Source: Rhizobiales bacterium 62-47 (GTDB taxonomy: Bacteria > Pseudomonadota > Alphaproteobacteria > Rhizobiales > Xanthobacteraceae). Taken from it: 64,000 bases of DNA. The stretch lies in assembly GCA_001899255.1 (NCBI GenBank), contig MKVX01000020.1:1-64000 (forward strand), read 5' to 3'. Shown here piece by piece: positions 37,770-47,368 of this stretch. The position numbers were made by a program, and so were the translations under genes. The notes beneath the pieces were generated by a model that did not search any database, was not told where the DNA came from, and was given only the letters and a program-made list of their open reading frames with translations. Each line of letters begins with the position of its first letter. The first letter of the stretch is position 1.

Positions 37770-38570
37770 ATGAGTGCCAACTCGCCTTCCGCCGTCGAAC
37801 TGAAGAACGTCGCGCGCCGCTTCGTCACGCCGAGCGGCGATGTGCTCTCCGCGCTGGAGGATTTCGACCTCAGCATCGCTCCGGGCGAATTCTGCGCCGT
37901 GGTCGGGCCGACCGGCTGCGGCAAGTCGACGACGCTGGGACTGATCGCCGGCCTCGCCCAGCCGCAGGGCGGCAGCGTCACGCTGTTCGATGCGCCGGTG
38001 ACCGGGGTGGATCGCCGCGTCGGCTTCGTGTTCCAGCAGGACGCGGTATTTCCGTGGCGCGACGTGCTCGGCAACGTCATGGCCGGGCCGCTGTTTCGCG
38101 GTGTGCCGCGCGCCAAAGCCGAGGCCGAGGCGCGCGACTGGATCGCCCGCGTCGGGCTGAAGGGCTTCGAAGCGCACCATCCGCACCAGCTCTCCGGCGG
38201 CATGCGCAAGCGCGTGGCGCTGGCGCAGACCTTCATCAACAAGCCGCAGGTACTGCTGATGGACGAGCCGTTCTCGGCGCTCGACGTGCAGACCCGTGAG
38301 CTGATGCAGGAAGAGCTGCTGCAATTGTGGGCGCAGGCCGGCTCGGCGGTGCTGTTCGTCACCCACGATCTCGACGAGGCGATCCTGCTCGCCGACCGCG
38401 TCGCCGTGCTGACGACGCGCCCGGCGCGGGTCAAGTCGGTGCACACCATCGACCTGCCCCGCCCCCGCAACGTCGCCACCTTGCGCTACGACGAGCGCTT
38501 CATCGCCATCGCCCGGCGCATCTCCGACGATCTGCGCGAGGAAGTATTGCGCGCGCGGGCGGAGCACTGA
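37770..38570 (+). CDS. ABC transporter ATP-binding protein, NitT/TauT (SsuB-like) type
   Basis: 266 aa. Walker A GPTGCGKSTT, signature LSGGMRKRVALAQ, Walker B VLLMDEPFSALD and H-loop FVTHDLDEAILLADRV are all intact. The FQQDAVFPWRDVLGNV Q-loop with tryptophan is typical of the nitrate/sulfonate/taurine group. It energises the importer formed with the neighbouring binding protein and permease. Starts one base after the preceding stop. Confidence 0.92.
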   Translation: MSANSPSAVELKNVARRFVTPSGDVLSALEDFDLSIAPGEFCAVVGPTGCGKSTTLGLIAGLAQPQGGSVTLFDAPVTGVDRRVGFVFQQDAVFPWRDVLGNVMAGPLFRGVPRAKAEAEARDWIARVGLKGFEAHHPHQLSGGMRKRVALAQTFINKPQVLLMDEPFSALDVQTRELMQEELLQLWAQAGSAVLFVTHDLDEAILLADRVAVLTTRPARVKSVHTIDLPRPRNVATLRYDERFIAIARRISDDLREEVLRARAEH

Positions 38571-38571
38571 C

Positions 38572-39429
38572 ATGGCCGAGACCGCAACCGCCGCCCCCGC
38601 CCTCGCGGCCGGCACCCGGCAGGAATCGCTGGCCTCGCGTCAGCGCCGCCGCTGGCGCCTGATCATCGCACTGCGGCTTGCGGTGCTGATCGTCACCATC
38701 GGCGGCTGGGAGCTTGGCGTGCGCGCCGGCTGGCTCGATCCGTTCTTCTTCGGGCAACCGAGCGGCATCGTCGACAAGCTGATCGACTGGATTCAGAACG
38801 GCACCGCGATCGGCCCGCTGTGGAAGCAGGTGTGGGTCACGATCTACGAAGCCGGCGCCGGATTCCTGATCGGCGCGGTGATGGGCGTGCTGTGCGGCAT
38901 CGTGCTCGGCCGTAATCAACTGCTCGCCGACGTGTTTTCGATCTACATCAAGATCGCCAACTCGATTCCGCGCGTGGTGCTCGGCTCGATCTTCATCGTC
39001 GCGCTGGGGCTGGGCTCGCCGTCGAAGATCGCGCTCGCCGTGGTGATGGTGTTCTTCGTGGTGTTCGCCAACGCTTTTCAGGGCGTGCGCGAAGCCGACA
39101 AGAACCTGATCGCCAATGCGCGCATCCTCGGCGCCAGCAACTGGCAGGTGACGCGTGCGGTAGTACTGCCGTCGGCGCTGTCGTGGATTCTCGCCAGCCT
39201 GCATGTCTCGTTCGGCTTCGCGCTGATCGGCGCCATCGTCGGCGAATTTTTGGGCGCGCGGGAAGGCATGGGCCTGCTGATTGCCACCGCGCAGGGCTCG
39301 TTCGATTCCAACGGCGTATTCGCGGCGATGATCGTCATCGCCGTCGTGGCGCTGATTGCCGAATGGATCCTGATGCTGATCGAGGATCGCCTGCTGACGT
39401 GGCGGCCGGAAGCCTCACACAACGACTAA
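38572..39429 (+). CDS. ABC transporter permease, NitT/TauT (SsuC-like) type
   Basis: 285 aa with about six membrane helices. The EAA-type cytoplasmic loop is NAFQGVREADKNLIANARILGASNWQVTRAVVLPSALSWILASLHVSFGFALIGAIVGEFLGAREGMG, typical of BPD_transp_1 permeases of this class. The N-terminal 35 residues are a basic cytoplasmic extension. Starts one base after the ATPase stop and ends the operon; convergent with the outer membrane protein gene. Confidence 0.92.
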   Translation: MAETATAAPALAAGTRQESLASRQRRRWRLIIALRLAVLIVTIGGWELGVRAGWLDPFFFGQPSGIVDKLIDWIQNGTAIGPLWKQVWVTIYEAGAGFLIGAVMGVLCGIVLGRNQLLADVFSIYIKIANSIPRVVLGSIFIVALGLGSPSKIALAVVMVFFVVFANAFQGVREADKNLIANARILGASNWQVTRAVVLPSALSWILASLHVSFGFALIGAIVGEFLGAREGMGLLIATAQGSFDSNGVFAAMIVIAVVALIAEWILMLIEDRLLTWRPEASHND

Positions 39430-39443
39430 CGCGCAGCACGGCG

Positions 39444-41114
39444 TCAGTTCTGCACGCGCACGCCAAGCATCACCACCGTTGAGGCGGTATTGCTGTTGGG
39501 CTGGTTGGATTCGAGCCAGTCGCGCCGCACTTGGCCTTTGATCCAGAACGTGCGGTTCAGCTTGTAGATCAGATCGGCCGATAGCGAATAGGTCTGATCG
39601 CGGCGTGAATCGCCCTGATAGTCCAGCGTGCCGTAGGTGAACCGGCCGATCGCTGTCAGCCAGCGGCGAAAATCGTGATCGACTTCCGCGGTGTAGGTAC
39701 GCGTCAACACGCCCGATGTGCCGGGCAGCGTGGTCTCGTCGATCGATGTGGTGGACAGGAACTTCACTGTCGTCAGCGGCGTCATCGTCCACACCAGCGA
39801 TCCGCTGGTGAGCAGGCCGGCAAGCGACTCCAGGCGCGGGTCCTGGTAATTGCGCATCGCGTAGCCGACCGATAGTTCGCCGATCAGCAGGCGGGAGAAT
39901 TCGAACGTGGTGCCGGCTTTGGCATAGCCACCGCTGGAATTGCGTTGATAGCCGTTGCGATCCACCGGCGTCTGATGCACGCGGGTGTCGCCCTCGATCT
40001 CGCCGAATGGCTTGACGCCCGGCAGCAGATCGTAGCTGACGCGGCCGATGCCGCCGAACTGGTTGAAGTTGCGGTCGTCATTGGTGGTCGAGGTGCCATC
40101 GGTGAGCTGCGAATTCTGATAGGCGGTGTGATCGGCGGTGCCGCTAACGGTGAATTGCAGGCGATTGAAATTCTGCTCGACGCCGAGCAATGTGCCCGTC
40201 GTCGCATAGAGCGGGTACTTGATAAGGCCAGCCTGAATGTTCGGGCTGCCGGGATTGTCGGTGCCGACGCGCAGGCGCAGTTCCGACAACAGATGCGTGT
40301 CGCGCGACACGTCGAAACGCCCGGCGACCTTGCCGGTGAAGTCGGGACGATCGACATTGACGGGCACTGGCGAGACGCTGCCGTCCAGCGACGGAAACTC
40401 GTTGCCATAACCGGTGAACGAACCGCGCAGGTCGGCAATCAGCGAATGGCGCGACCATTGGGAGGCGACCAGCAGTTCCGGCGCGATCATGTAGAACGCT
40501 GAGCCGCGTGGCGTGGTGAAGCGGCCCGGATTGGTATCGTAGCCGCCGTTCAGTTCGACGGCCGACTTGACCAGGAAGCTTCCGACGTAATCGCCAACCG
40601 CGCCGAACGGATCATCGTCCGGCTTCAATCGGCGGCGTGGCGGTTGACCCGGCACTGTTCCTGCAAGCGCGGGTGCCAGCGGCGTCTTGTTGGCAGTCGC
40701 AGATGGTGGCAGCGGTCGGGGCGGTGGCGGCACACTGGTGGCGCTGTTGCCCGGGCCGATGCTGCCCTTCAGCTTCGGGGCGCCGGGGTAAGGCTTCGGC
40801 TTCTTGCGCTTGCGATTGAGCGAGTCGTAACCGTCATCGGACGCGCCGGAGGCCGCAGGCGTTCCATAGGTCGGAATCTTGCCGATCCGCGACGGTGCCA
40901 GGTCGGTGCCGCTCGACCCATCGGCCTGACTCGTGAGCTGCAGCGGCAAATCCTGCGGCGCTGCAAATCCACCCGGCGTCGGATTCAACAGATTGCCGCC
41001 CGGCGCCTGCGCATGCGCTCCAACGCCATCCACAGCAATGAGGATCGCGCCCGCAAGTGCGACATGGAGAAGACGCGCACCAAGGCCGCCGCCCGTCGCT
41101 GGACTGATCCTCAC
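39444..41114 (-). CDS. Outer membrane beta-barrel protein (BBP2_2 type)
   Basis: 556 aa. Signal peptide (LHVALAGAILIAVDGVGAHAQ), a Pro/Gly/Ser-rich region to about residue 180 (RKRKKPKPYPGAPKLKGS, PPPPRPLPPS), then roughly 370 residues of alternating beta-strand sequence ending in an aromatic-free but strand-like VVMLGVRVQN. SAVELNGGYDTNPGRF and the regular turn spacing match the BBP2_2 barrel family (PF10082), frequent in Bradyrhizobium relatives and sometimes near exopolysaccharide genes. Cargo unknown. Divergent from kdsD. Confidence 0.82.
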   Translation of the reverse strand: MRISPATGGGLGARLLHVALAGAILIAVDGVGAHAQAPGGNLLNPTPGGFAAPQDLPLQLTSQADGSSGTDLAPSRIGKIPTYGTPAASGASDDGYDSLNRKRKKPKPYPGAPKLKGSIGPGNSATSVPPPPRPLPPSATANKTPLAPALAGTVPGQPPRRRLKPDDDPFGAVGDYVGSFLVKSAVELNGGYDTNPGRFTTPRGSAFYMIAPELLVASQWSRHSLIADLRGSFTGYGNEFPSLDGSVSPVPVNVDRPDFTGKVAGRFDVSRDTHLLSELRLRVGTDNPGSPNIQAGLIKYPLYATTGTLLGVEQNFNRLQFTVSGTADHTAYQNSQLTDGTSTTNDDRNFNQFGGIGRVSYDLLPGVKPFGEIEGDTRVHQTPVDRNGYQRNSSGGYAKAGTTFEFSRLLIGELSVGYAMRNYQDPRLESLAGLLTSGSLVWTMTPLTTVKFLSTTSIDETTLPGTSGVLTRTYTAEVDHDFRRWLTAIGRFTYGTLDYQGDSRRDQTYSLSADLIYKLNRTFWIKGQVRRDWLESNQPNSNTASTVVMLGVRVQN

Positions 41115-41311
41115 AACCCTGAAACCCCAACAAATTCATTCGTTTAACGACGATCTCCCAGCTTTCCGGGCGTTGCGGAAATCATCGTTAATGGAGTTAA
41201 AACAATTATGGTTAATGAGCCGTTGAGGACCGCACACAGTCGCTTTCATGCGGGCAATCATGATATGAACGGCGGTCGGTTAAGCCGGCACCATCCCCAT
41301 TGGAACCACGC

Positions 41312-42325
41312 ATGGCCAAACCGAAATCAAGGGAGGCGACGATTTCCCTGACCGACGCCACGAGCCCGGCCGTCACGTCGGCACTGCGGACGCTGAGTAC
41401 CGAAGCCAGCGGCGTCGAAGCACTCGCGGCCGCGCTGCAGTCGGATCTCGGACCCGCCTTCACCCGCGCGATCGACACGATCCGCGAGGCCAAGGGCCGC
41501 GTGATCGTCACCGGTCTCGGCAAATCCGGCCATATCGGCCGAAAGATTGCCGCAACCTTCGCATCGACCGGTACGCCATCGTTCTTCGTACACGCAGCGG
41601 AAGCGAGCCACGGCGATCTCGGCATGATCACCGCCGACGACGTCATTCTCGCCATCTCCTGGTCTGGCGAACAGCCGGAGATGAAGAACCTTATCACCTA
41701 CGCCAAGCGCTTTCGCATCGCGCTGATCGCCATGACCGCCGACGGCGAGTCCACGCTCGGCACCGCCGCGGATATCGCGCTGACGCTGCCAAGGGCGCGC
41801 GAAGCCTGTCCGCACAATCTCGCACCGACCACCTCTTCGCTGATGCAGCTTGCGCTTGGCGATGCACTGGCTATCGCCCTGCTCGAAGGGCGCGGCTTCA
41901 CCTCGGTCGATTTCAGCGTGCTGCATCCGGGCGGCAAGCTCGGCGCCATGCTGAAATATGTGCGTGACCTGATGCACGCCGGGCCGGCGATCCCGCTCAA
42001 GCCGCTCGGCACGAGAATGTCCGATGCGCTGGTCGAGATGTCGTCGAAAGGCTTCGGCTGCGTCGGCATCGTCGATGCGGAGGGCCGCATCGCCGGCATC
42101 GTCACCGACGGCGACCTGCGCCGTCACATGCGGCCAGACCTGATGACGGCGCTTGTCGATGAGGTGATGACGAAAAGCCCGAAAACAATCGGGCCCAATC
42201 TGCTGGCAAGCGAGGCGCTGGAAATCCTCAACTCGTCGAAGATCACCGCGCTGATCGTCGCCGACGCCAGGAAGCCGATCGGCATCGTGCATCTGCACGA
42301 CCTGTTGCGCGCCGGCGTAGCGTGA
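41312..42325 (+). CDS. kdsD: D-arabinose 5-phosphate isomerase (KdsD/KpsF)
   Basis: 337 aa. An SIS sugar-isomerase domain (VIVTGLGKSGHIGRKIAATFASTGTPSFFVHAAEASHGDLGMITADDVILAISWSGEQPEM; PTTSSLMQLALGDALAIALLEGRGF) is followed by two CBS domains (MSDALVEMSSKGFGCVGIVDAEGRIAGIVTDGDLRR; ITALIVADARKPIGIVHLHDLL). Converts ribulose 5-phosphate to arabinose 5-phosphate for KDO and lipopolysaccharide synthesis. ATG 41312 is chosen over a TTG at 41300. Its 197-base upstream region, shared with the barrel gene, is AT-rich with a repeated GTTAATG. Confidence 0.93.
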   Translation: MAKPKSREATISLTDATSPAVTSALRTLSTEASGVEALAAALQSDLGPAFTRAIDTIREAKGRVIVTGLGKSGHIGRKIAATFASTGTPSFFVHAAEASHGDLGMITADDVILAISWSGEQPEMKNLITYAKRFRIALIAMTADGESTLGTAADIALTLPRAREACPHNLAPTTSSLMQLALGDALAIALLEGRGFTSVDFSVLHPGGKLGAMLKYVRDLMHAGPAIPLKPLGTRMSDALVEMSSKGFGCVGIVDAEGRIAGIVTDGDLRRHMRPDLMTALVDEVMTKSPKTIGPNLLASEALEILNSSKITALIVADARKPIGIVHLHDLLRAGVA

Positions 42326-42337
42326 GCCTAAGTCGTA

Positions 42338-42595
42338 TTACTGCCCGTTGAGCATACGCTCGGCCATGTTGCGATGCTGCCGCTCCATGCGGTCGCCGGC
42401 CAGACTGCGCTGGTTATCGCGATCCTTGCGACAGGCCACATAGGCGTCGGAGCCTTGCGGGCCGCTTTGCCGGCAATAGGCATCATCGTCGTTCTGCGTC
42501 GCCTCGACCGGCACGGAATGACGATTGAGATTGGCGCAACCGGCCAGCGCCAGCGCGGCCATCGCCACCGCCAAACCACGTGACAACATCATCAT
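42338..42595 (-). CDS. Small lipoprotein of unknown function
   Basis: 85 aa with a lipoprotein signal: MMMLSRGLAVAMAALALAGC, where LAGC is the lipobox and Cys20 the lipidated residue. The mature part (ANLNRHSVPVEATQNDDDAYCRQSGPQGSDAYVACRKDRDNQ) is polar with two cysteines that may pair, in a Y-C-R / A-C-R-K-D-R arrangement common to small rhizobial lipoproteins. Which of three consecutive ATGs is used is unclear, and a longer start at 42619 is possible. Convergent with kdsD. Confidence 0.65.
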   Translation of the reverse strand: MMMLSRGLAVAMAALALAGCANLNRHSVPVEATQNDDDAYCRQSGPQGSDAYVACRKDRDNQRSLAGDRMERQHRNMAERMLNGQ

Positions 42596-42715
42596 TCTTG
42601 CAGCAGTCGGTCGAGCCATGCGCGATCCATCGCAGTAAGGGCAAATAGCCCCGGAGTGCCGGGTGTGGCCCGGCAATCCGTCACAAAAAAGGCGGCGCAC
42701 CTCTTTTCAGGCCAA

Positions 42716-44626
42716 TCAGTTGCGGCCTTTCAAGGCATCGCTGATCTCATCGAGTGCCTTCGGATCTTCGATGGTAGCCGGCGTAGTCCATGGATCGCCG
42801 TCGGCGATCTTCTTGATGGTGCCGCGCAGGATCTTGCCGGAACGCGTCTTCGGCAGCCGCGCCACGGTGATGGCAAGCTTGAACGCGGCCACAGGACCGA
42901 GTTTCTCGCGCACCAGTGCCACGATTTCCTTTTCGATCTCCGCTGGCGCCTTGGTGACGCCGGCCTTGAGCACGAGGAATCCGCACGGCACCTCGCCTTT
43001 CAACTGATCCTTGATGCCGAGCACGGCGCATTCGGCAACATCCGGATGCGACGCGAGAATCTCTTCCATGCCGCCGGTGGACAGCCGATGGCCCGCCACG
43101 TTGATGATGTCGTCGGTGCGACCCATGACGAAGACGTAGCCGTCTTCATCGATGTAACCGGCGTCAGCGGTTTTGTAGTAACCGGGGAATTCGTTGAAGT
43201 AGGCCTCCTTGCAACGCTCGTCCTGCTGCCACAGCGTCGGCAGGCAGCCGGGTGGCAACGGCAGCTTGATGACGATCGAGCCCATGGTGCCGGCGGGCAA
43301 CGGCTTCGATGCCTCGTCGACCACTTCGATCTTGTAGCCCGGCATCGCCACCGTCGGCGACCCGTGCTTGACCGGCAGTTGGCCAAGCCCGACCGGATTT
43401 CCGGCGATGCACCAGCCGGTTTCGGTCTGCCACCAGTGATCGATCACCGGCACCTTCAACTGCTTCTCGGCCCACTCGATGGTCGGCGGATCGCCACGCT
43501 CGCCAGCAAGGAACAGCGTGCGGAAATGCGACAGATCGTATTTGCGGATGAACTCCCCGTTCGGGTCTTCCTTCTTGATGGCGCGGAACGCCGTCGGCGC
43601 CGTGAAGAAAGCCGCCGCCTTGTGTTGCGAAATGACGCGCCAGAACGCACCGGCATCCGGCGTGCCGATCGGCTTGCCCTCGTACATGATCGAGGTGTTG
43701 CCGTGGAACAGCGGCCCATAAATGATGTAGCTGTGACCGACCACCCAGCCGATGTCAGAGCCGCACCACCACACCTCGCCCGGCTTGACCCCGTAGAGAT
43801 TAAACATCGACCAGTTGATGGCGACGAGGTGACCGCCGTTGTCGCGGACCACGCCCTTGGGAATGCCCGTGGTGCCTGAGGTGTAGAGAATGTAGAGCGG
43901 ATCGGTCGCCAGCACCGGCACGCAATCCGCCGACTTCTTCGCGGCAATCGCCTTGGCCCGCAGATCGGCCCAATCGTGATCGCGGCCGGCGATCAGATCG
44001 CAGGTCTGCTGCGGCCGCTGCAGGATGATACAGGCCGGCGGCTTGTGTGCGGCGAGCTTGATGGCATCGTCGAGCAAGGGCTTGTAGGACACGATGCGGC
44101 CGGGCTCGATGCCACAACTCGCCGACAGCACCAGCTTCGGCTTGGCGTCATCGATACGCGTCGCAAGCTCCTTGGCCGCGAAGCCGCCGAACACCACCGA
44201 ATGCACCGCGCCGATACGTGCGCAGGCCAGCATCGCCACCATGGCTTCCGGCACCAGTGGCATGTAAATGACGACGCGGTCGCCCTTGCTGACACCGAAA
44301 TCCTGCAGGATGGCGGCAAACGTTTTCACCTCGTGCAGCATCTGCGCGTAAGTGAAAGTGGTGACGCTGTTGGTCAGCGGCGAGTCATGGATCAGCGCCA
44401 GTTGATCGGCGCGGCCACGGGCGACATGCCGATCCAGCGCGTTGTAGCAGGTATTGACGACAGCACCGGCGAACCAGCGGCCGTACAGTCCTTGCGACGC
44501 ATCAAACACCTTTTTCGCCGGCTCGATCCAGTCGATCTCGCGCGCGGCATCGCCCCAGAACCCTTCGGGATCGCGCATCGAGCGCGCATAGAGATCGTGA
44601 TACTGGCTCTTGTCGTGTACATTCAT
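42716..44626 (-). CDS. prpE: Propionyl-CoA synthetase (PrpE type acyl-CoA synthetase)
   Basis: 636 aa ANL enzyme activating propionate (or acetate) to its CoA thioester via an acyl-AMP. Motifs: the AMP-binding P-loop LYILYTSGTTGIPKGVVRDNGGH, the WWQTETG motif, the YYKTADAGYIDEDGYVFVMGRTDDIINVAGHRLSTGGMEE hinge and the catalytic lysine in TRSGKILRGTIKKIADG. The propionate-type form (TGIPKGVVRDNGGH, rather than the acetate enzyme's TGKPKGV) favours PrpE over Acs. Start at MNVHDKSQYHDLYARSM with GGAG upstream. No prpBCD genes nearby; mmsA, 31 kb away, also yields propionyl-CoA. Confidence 0.9.
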   Translation of the reverse strand: MNVHDKSQYHDLYARSMRDPEGFWGDAAREIDWIEPAKKVFDASQGLYGRWFAGAVVNTCYNALDRHVARGRADQLALIHDSPLTNSVTTFTYAQMLHEVKTFAAILQDFGVSKGDRVVIYMPLVPEAMVAMLACARIGAVHSVVFGGFAAKELATRIDDAKPKLVLSASCGIEPGRIVSYKPLLDDAIKLAAHKPPACIILQRPQQTCDLIAGRDHDWADLRAKAIAAKKSADCVPVLATDPLYILYTSGTTGIPKGVVRDNGGHLVAINWSMFNLYGVKPGEVWWCGSDIGWVVGHSYIIYGPLFHGNTSIMYEGKPIGTPDAGAFWRVISQHKAAAFFTAPTAFRAIKKEDPNGEFIRKYDLSHFRTLFLAGERGDPPTIEWAEKQLKVPVIDHWWQTETGWCIAGNPVGLGQLPVKHGSPTVAMPGYKIEVVDEASKPLPAGTMGSIVIKLPLPPGCLPTLWQQDERCKEAYFNEFPGYYKTADAGYIDEDGYVFVMGRTDDIINVAGHRLSTGGMEEILASHPDVAECAVLGIKDQLKGEVPCGFLVLKAGVTKAPAEIEKEIVALVREKLGPVAAFKLAITVARLPKTRSGKILRGTIKKIADGDPWTTPATIEDPKALDEISDALKGRN

Positions 44627-44892
44627 GGCGTCAGCTCCGCTCGCGTTTCTGCCGGACAGGCGCCCCAAATCCGGCCGCAGAATGCCCTCGAACAATGCCC
44701 GGCGCGGGATGTCGCGCACGGCCGTATCGGGGCTATTCTGCATAGACTTGATGGGCCGGCAAAACCAGTGCGGTTCAGCGTCACGCGCACCTGCCAATTG
44801 CGGCCTTTTGGGGTGTTATTGTCATGGCATGTTGCAGCATTTCAAGGCGAAATCACTGCGACATTCGGCTAACCTGCGGCCTGTCCTTCACT
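44627..44892. other. Upstream region of prpE, no gene
   Basis: About 270 bases between the SDR terminator candidate and prpE. The minus-strand frame continuous with prpE is an unsupported extension without a ribosome binding site. It should hold the prpE promoter; no recognisable operator was found. Confidence 0.4.
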
Positions 44893-44916
44893 TTGGCAAA
44901 GCCCGGTGAGCCGGGC
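44893..44916 (-). terminator. Possible terminator after the SDR gene
   Basis: GCCCGG-CTCA-CCGGGC read on the minus strand, followed by TTTGCC, 28 bases after the SDR stop. The six-base stem is stable but the T-tract is only three bases, so termination is uncertain. Confidence 0.4.
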
Positions 44917-44943
44917 CCGGCGCCGGCACCGGACCATGCCGGG

Positions 44944-45747
44944 TCAGTTTACCTTCAGCGTGATGCCGCCATCGACCACCAGTTCGATGCCGGTGACATA
45001 GCGCGATTCATCCGAGGCGAGGAACAGCGCGGCATTGGCGACGTCCCATGCTTCGCCCATATGCCCCATCGGCACCTGCGCGTCGCGGCGCCTCCACATC
45101 GCCTCGATGTCGCCCTTGGCATAGCTCGCCGCCAACCCTGCCGAATGTTCGACCATCGGCGTCTTCATCAGCCCGGGCAGGATGGCGTTGACGCGGACGC
45201 GCTGCGGGGCGAATTCGACGGCCGTTGTCCGCGTCATCTGATTCATGGCGGCCTTGGTCGTCGCATAGGTGACGTACGACACGCCAAGATGCCGGATCGA
45301 CGCGATCGACGAGATGTTGATGATCGAGCCGCCACCCTGCTGCACCATCACCGGGATGACATGCTTCATGGCGAGATAGGCGCTCTTGAGGTTGATAGCG
45401 AAGACCCGATCCCAATCCGCTTCAGCTACTTCGACGACGCTGCCGACTTCGGCGATGCCGACATTGTTGTCGAGCACATCGATGCGACCGAACGCCTTGA
45501 GACACGCGGCGACCATCGCTTCGATATCACTGCTGCGCACCGCATCGGCAGCGAACGCCACAGCCTTGCCGCCTTCACCCGTGATGATATTGGCTGTCTC
45601 TTCGGCCGCCTTGGCATTGCGATCGACGCAGAATACTTGCGCACCTTCACGTGCGAAGGTTACGGCAGTGGCCTTGCCGTTGCCCCAGCCCGGCCCGATC
45701 GATCCGGCGCCGACGACGATTGCAGTTTTTCCCTGGAGCCGATTCAC
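44944..45747 (-). CDS. Short-chain dehydrogenase/reductase (SDR family)
   Basis: 267 aa NAD(P)-dependent oxidoreductase. The cofactor-binding start KTAIVVGAGSIGPGWGNGKATAVTFAREGAQVFCVD has a longer glycine loop than usual. NNVG replaces the common NNAG, the catalytic Tyr-x3-Lys is in SYVTYATTKAAM, with Ser in SSIASI before it, and the end is VTGIELVVDGGITLKVN. The substrate is unknown; the SIGPGWGNG loop is shared by a recognisable SDR subgroup. A GTG start at 45747 follows GGGAG. Single gene, divergent from the CorC-type gene. Confidence 0.88.
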   Translation of the reverse strand: MNRLQGKTAIVVGAGSIGPGWGNGKATAVTFAREGAQVFCVDRNAKAAEETANIITGEGGKAVAFAADAVRSSDIEAMVAACLKAFGRIDVLDNNVGIAEVGSVVEVAEADWDRVFAINLKSAYLAMKHVIPVMVQQGGGSIINISSIASIRHLGVSYVTYATTKAAMNQMTRTTAVEFAPQRVRVNAILPGLMKTPMVEHSAGLAASYAKGDIEAMWRRRDAQVPMGHMGEAWDVANAALFLASDESRYVTGIELVVDGGITLKVN

Positions 45748-45923
45748 CGACTTCTCCCTTTTGTTCCCGGTTACGCTCCATTCTCACCGGTCCAATGAGC
45801 GGCGAGTGCCACGAGGCCAACCATCAAAACGTTGCAGTTGTTGCACTATTCTCGCAATCGCGCGGCCGCGTCAATTTCTCATGACGCCAAACACCGCGCG
45901 ATCTGATAGGGACTATCGGTATT

Positions 45924-47225
45924 ATGCTTGCCATTGAGCTCGGGATCGTCACGGTCCTGATAGTCATCAACGGTCTGCTCGCAATGTCCGAGCTGGCTAT
46001 CGTCTCCTCGCGCCCCTCGCGTCTCGCCGCACTGGTCGAGAAAGGCGTGACCGGCTCACGCCGCGCGCTGACGCTGGCCTCCGATCCCGGCAAATTTCTC
46101 TCCACAGTGCAGATCGGAATCACGCTGGTCGGCGTGCTCTCAGGCGCATTCTCCGGCGCGACGCTGGGTCAGCGTCTGTCGGCCTGGCTGATCGAGCTCG
46201 GCATCACCAAAGGGTTGGCTGAGGGTATCGGCGTCGGCGCCGTCGTCGGCGGCATCACCTACGCATCGCTGATCGTCGGGGAGTTGGTGCCCAAGCAGAT
46301 CGCCTTGCGAAATCCTGAAGCGGTCGCGGTCAAAGTCGCGCCCGCCATGACGCTGCTGGCGCGAATATCCTCGCCGCTGGTCTGGCTACTGAACATTTCC
46401 GGCAGGGCCCTGCTGCGAATGCTCGGTCAGAGCGGCGCATCCGAAGAGACCGTCACCGAGGATGAGATTCGCACGCTGGTGCGCGACGCCGAGAATGCCG
46501 GCGTGCTGGAGCCCGGCGAAAAGGAAATGATTGCCGGCGTCATGCGTCTCGGCGATCAGCCGGTCGGCGCGGTGATGACGCCACGCCGCGACGTCGATTT
46601 TATCGATCTCGCCGACACACCGGACGTGATCCGCGAGGCGATCGTGACCAGCACGCATTCGCTACTGCCGGTGTTCGATGGCGACCACGATGCCGCGCTC
46701 GGCGTCGTGCAGGCCAAGGACCTGCTCGACAGTTACATATCGGGCGTGACGCCGGATATCCGCGCGCTGGTCCGCGAGGTGCAGGTAATTCCGGAAATCG
46801 CCGACGCGCGCGACGTACTGGCTATTCTGCGCGGCTCGCCGGTGCATATGGGACTGGTGCATGACGAATACGGCAGCTTTCAAGGCGTCGTCACCAGCGC
46901 CGACATTCTCGAAGCCATCGTCGGCAGTTTCCACACCGAACAAGGTCCGGCAGAAAAGCCGGCGATCAAGCGCCCCGACGGCTCTTACCTGATCGAAGGC
47001 TGGATGCCGGCGGACGAATTCGCCGATCTGCTGAACATCCCGCTGCCGCTGTCGCGCCCTTACAATACCGCGGCCGGCTTCATGTTGCAGAATTTCGGCG
47101 CAATCCCGGAGGTCGGCGAAACCTGCGACGTACATGGCTGGCGTTTCGAGATTATCGATCTCGATGGCCGGCGCATCGACAAGATCCTTGCGTCGAAAAT
47201 CGCACAGGCTCGCCGGGCACTGTAG
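45924..47225 (+). CDS. Hemolysin C / CorC-type membrane protein (CNNM plus CBS pair)
   Basis: 433 aa. An N-terminal CNNM/DUF21 transmembrane domain (LGIVTVLIVINGLLAMSELAIVSSRPSRLAALVEKG; VGELVPKQIALRNPEAVAVKVAPAM), then two CBS domains (VGAVMTPRRDVDFIDLADTPDVIREAI; HMGLVHDEYGSFQGVVTSADILEAIVG) and a C-terminal CorC_HlyC domain (AIKRPDGSYLIEGWMPADEFADLLNI, YNTAAGFMLQNFGAIPEVGETCDVHGWRFEIIDLDGRRIDKIL). The family is linked to magnesium/cobalt homeostasis or transport rather than haemolysis. A GATAG-GGA-CTATC repeat sits seven bases before the ATG. Confidence 0.92.
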   Translation: MLAIELGIVTVLIVINGLLAMSELAIVSSRPSRLAALVEKGVTGSRRALTLASDPGKFLSTVQIGITLVGVLSGAFSGATLGQRLSAWLIELGITKGLAEGIGVGAVVGGITYASLIVGELVPKQIALRNPEAVAVKVAPAMTLLARISSPLVWLLNISGRALLRMLGQSGASEETVTEDEIRTLVRDAENAGVLEPGEKEMIAGVMRLGDQPVGAVMTPRRDVDFIDLADTPDVIREAIVTSTHSLLPVFDGDHDAALGVVQAKDLLDSYISGVTPDIRALVREVQVIPEIADARDVLAILRGSPVHMGLVHDEYGSFQGVVTSADILEAIVGSFHTEQGPAEKPAIKRPDGSYLIEGWMPADEFADLLNIPLPLSRPYNTAAGFMLQNFGAIPEVGETCDVHGWRFEIIDLDGRRIDKILASKIAQARRAL

Positions 47226-47297
47226 AATCTTGCTTCGTTATTCTGAGAGTCAGACTGCGAAATGCAGTTCGTCGCAAAGGCACTCAACATCCTCAGC

Positions 47298-47323
47298 GTC
47301 GTCCCTGCGAAGGCGGGGACGAC
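47298..47323. repeat. GTCGTCCC palindrome between convergent genes
   Basis: GTCGTCCC (47298-47305) and GGGACGAC (47316-47323) form a perfect eight-base hairpin, followed on the plus strand by AACTTTTGTG. Same family as near 30180 and 36500. Placed between the stops of the CorC-type and DUF1850 genes, it may act as a terminator for both. Confidence 0.65.
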
Positions 47324-47368
47324 AACTTTTGTGTTGCCCGTCTAGTGCAAATGGACGAATCCAGCTCG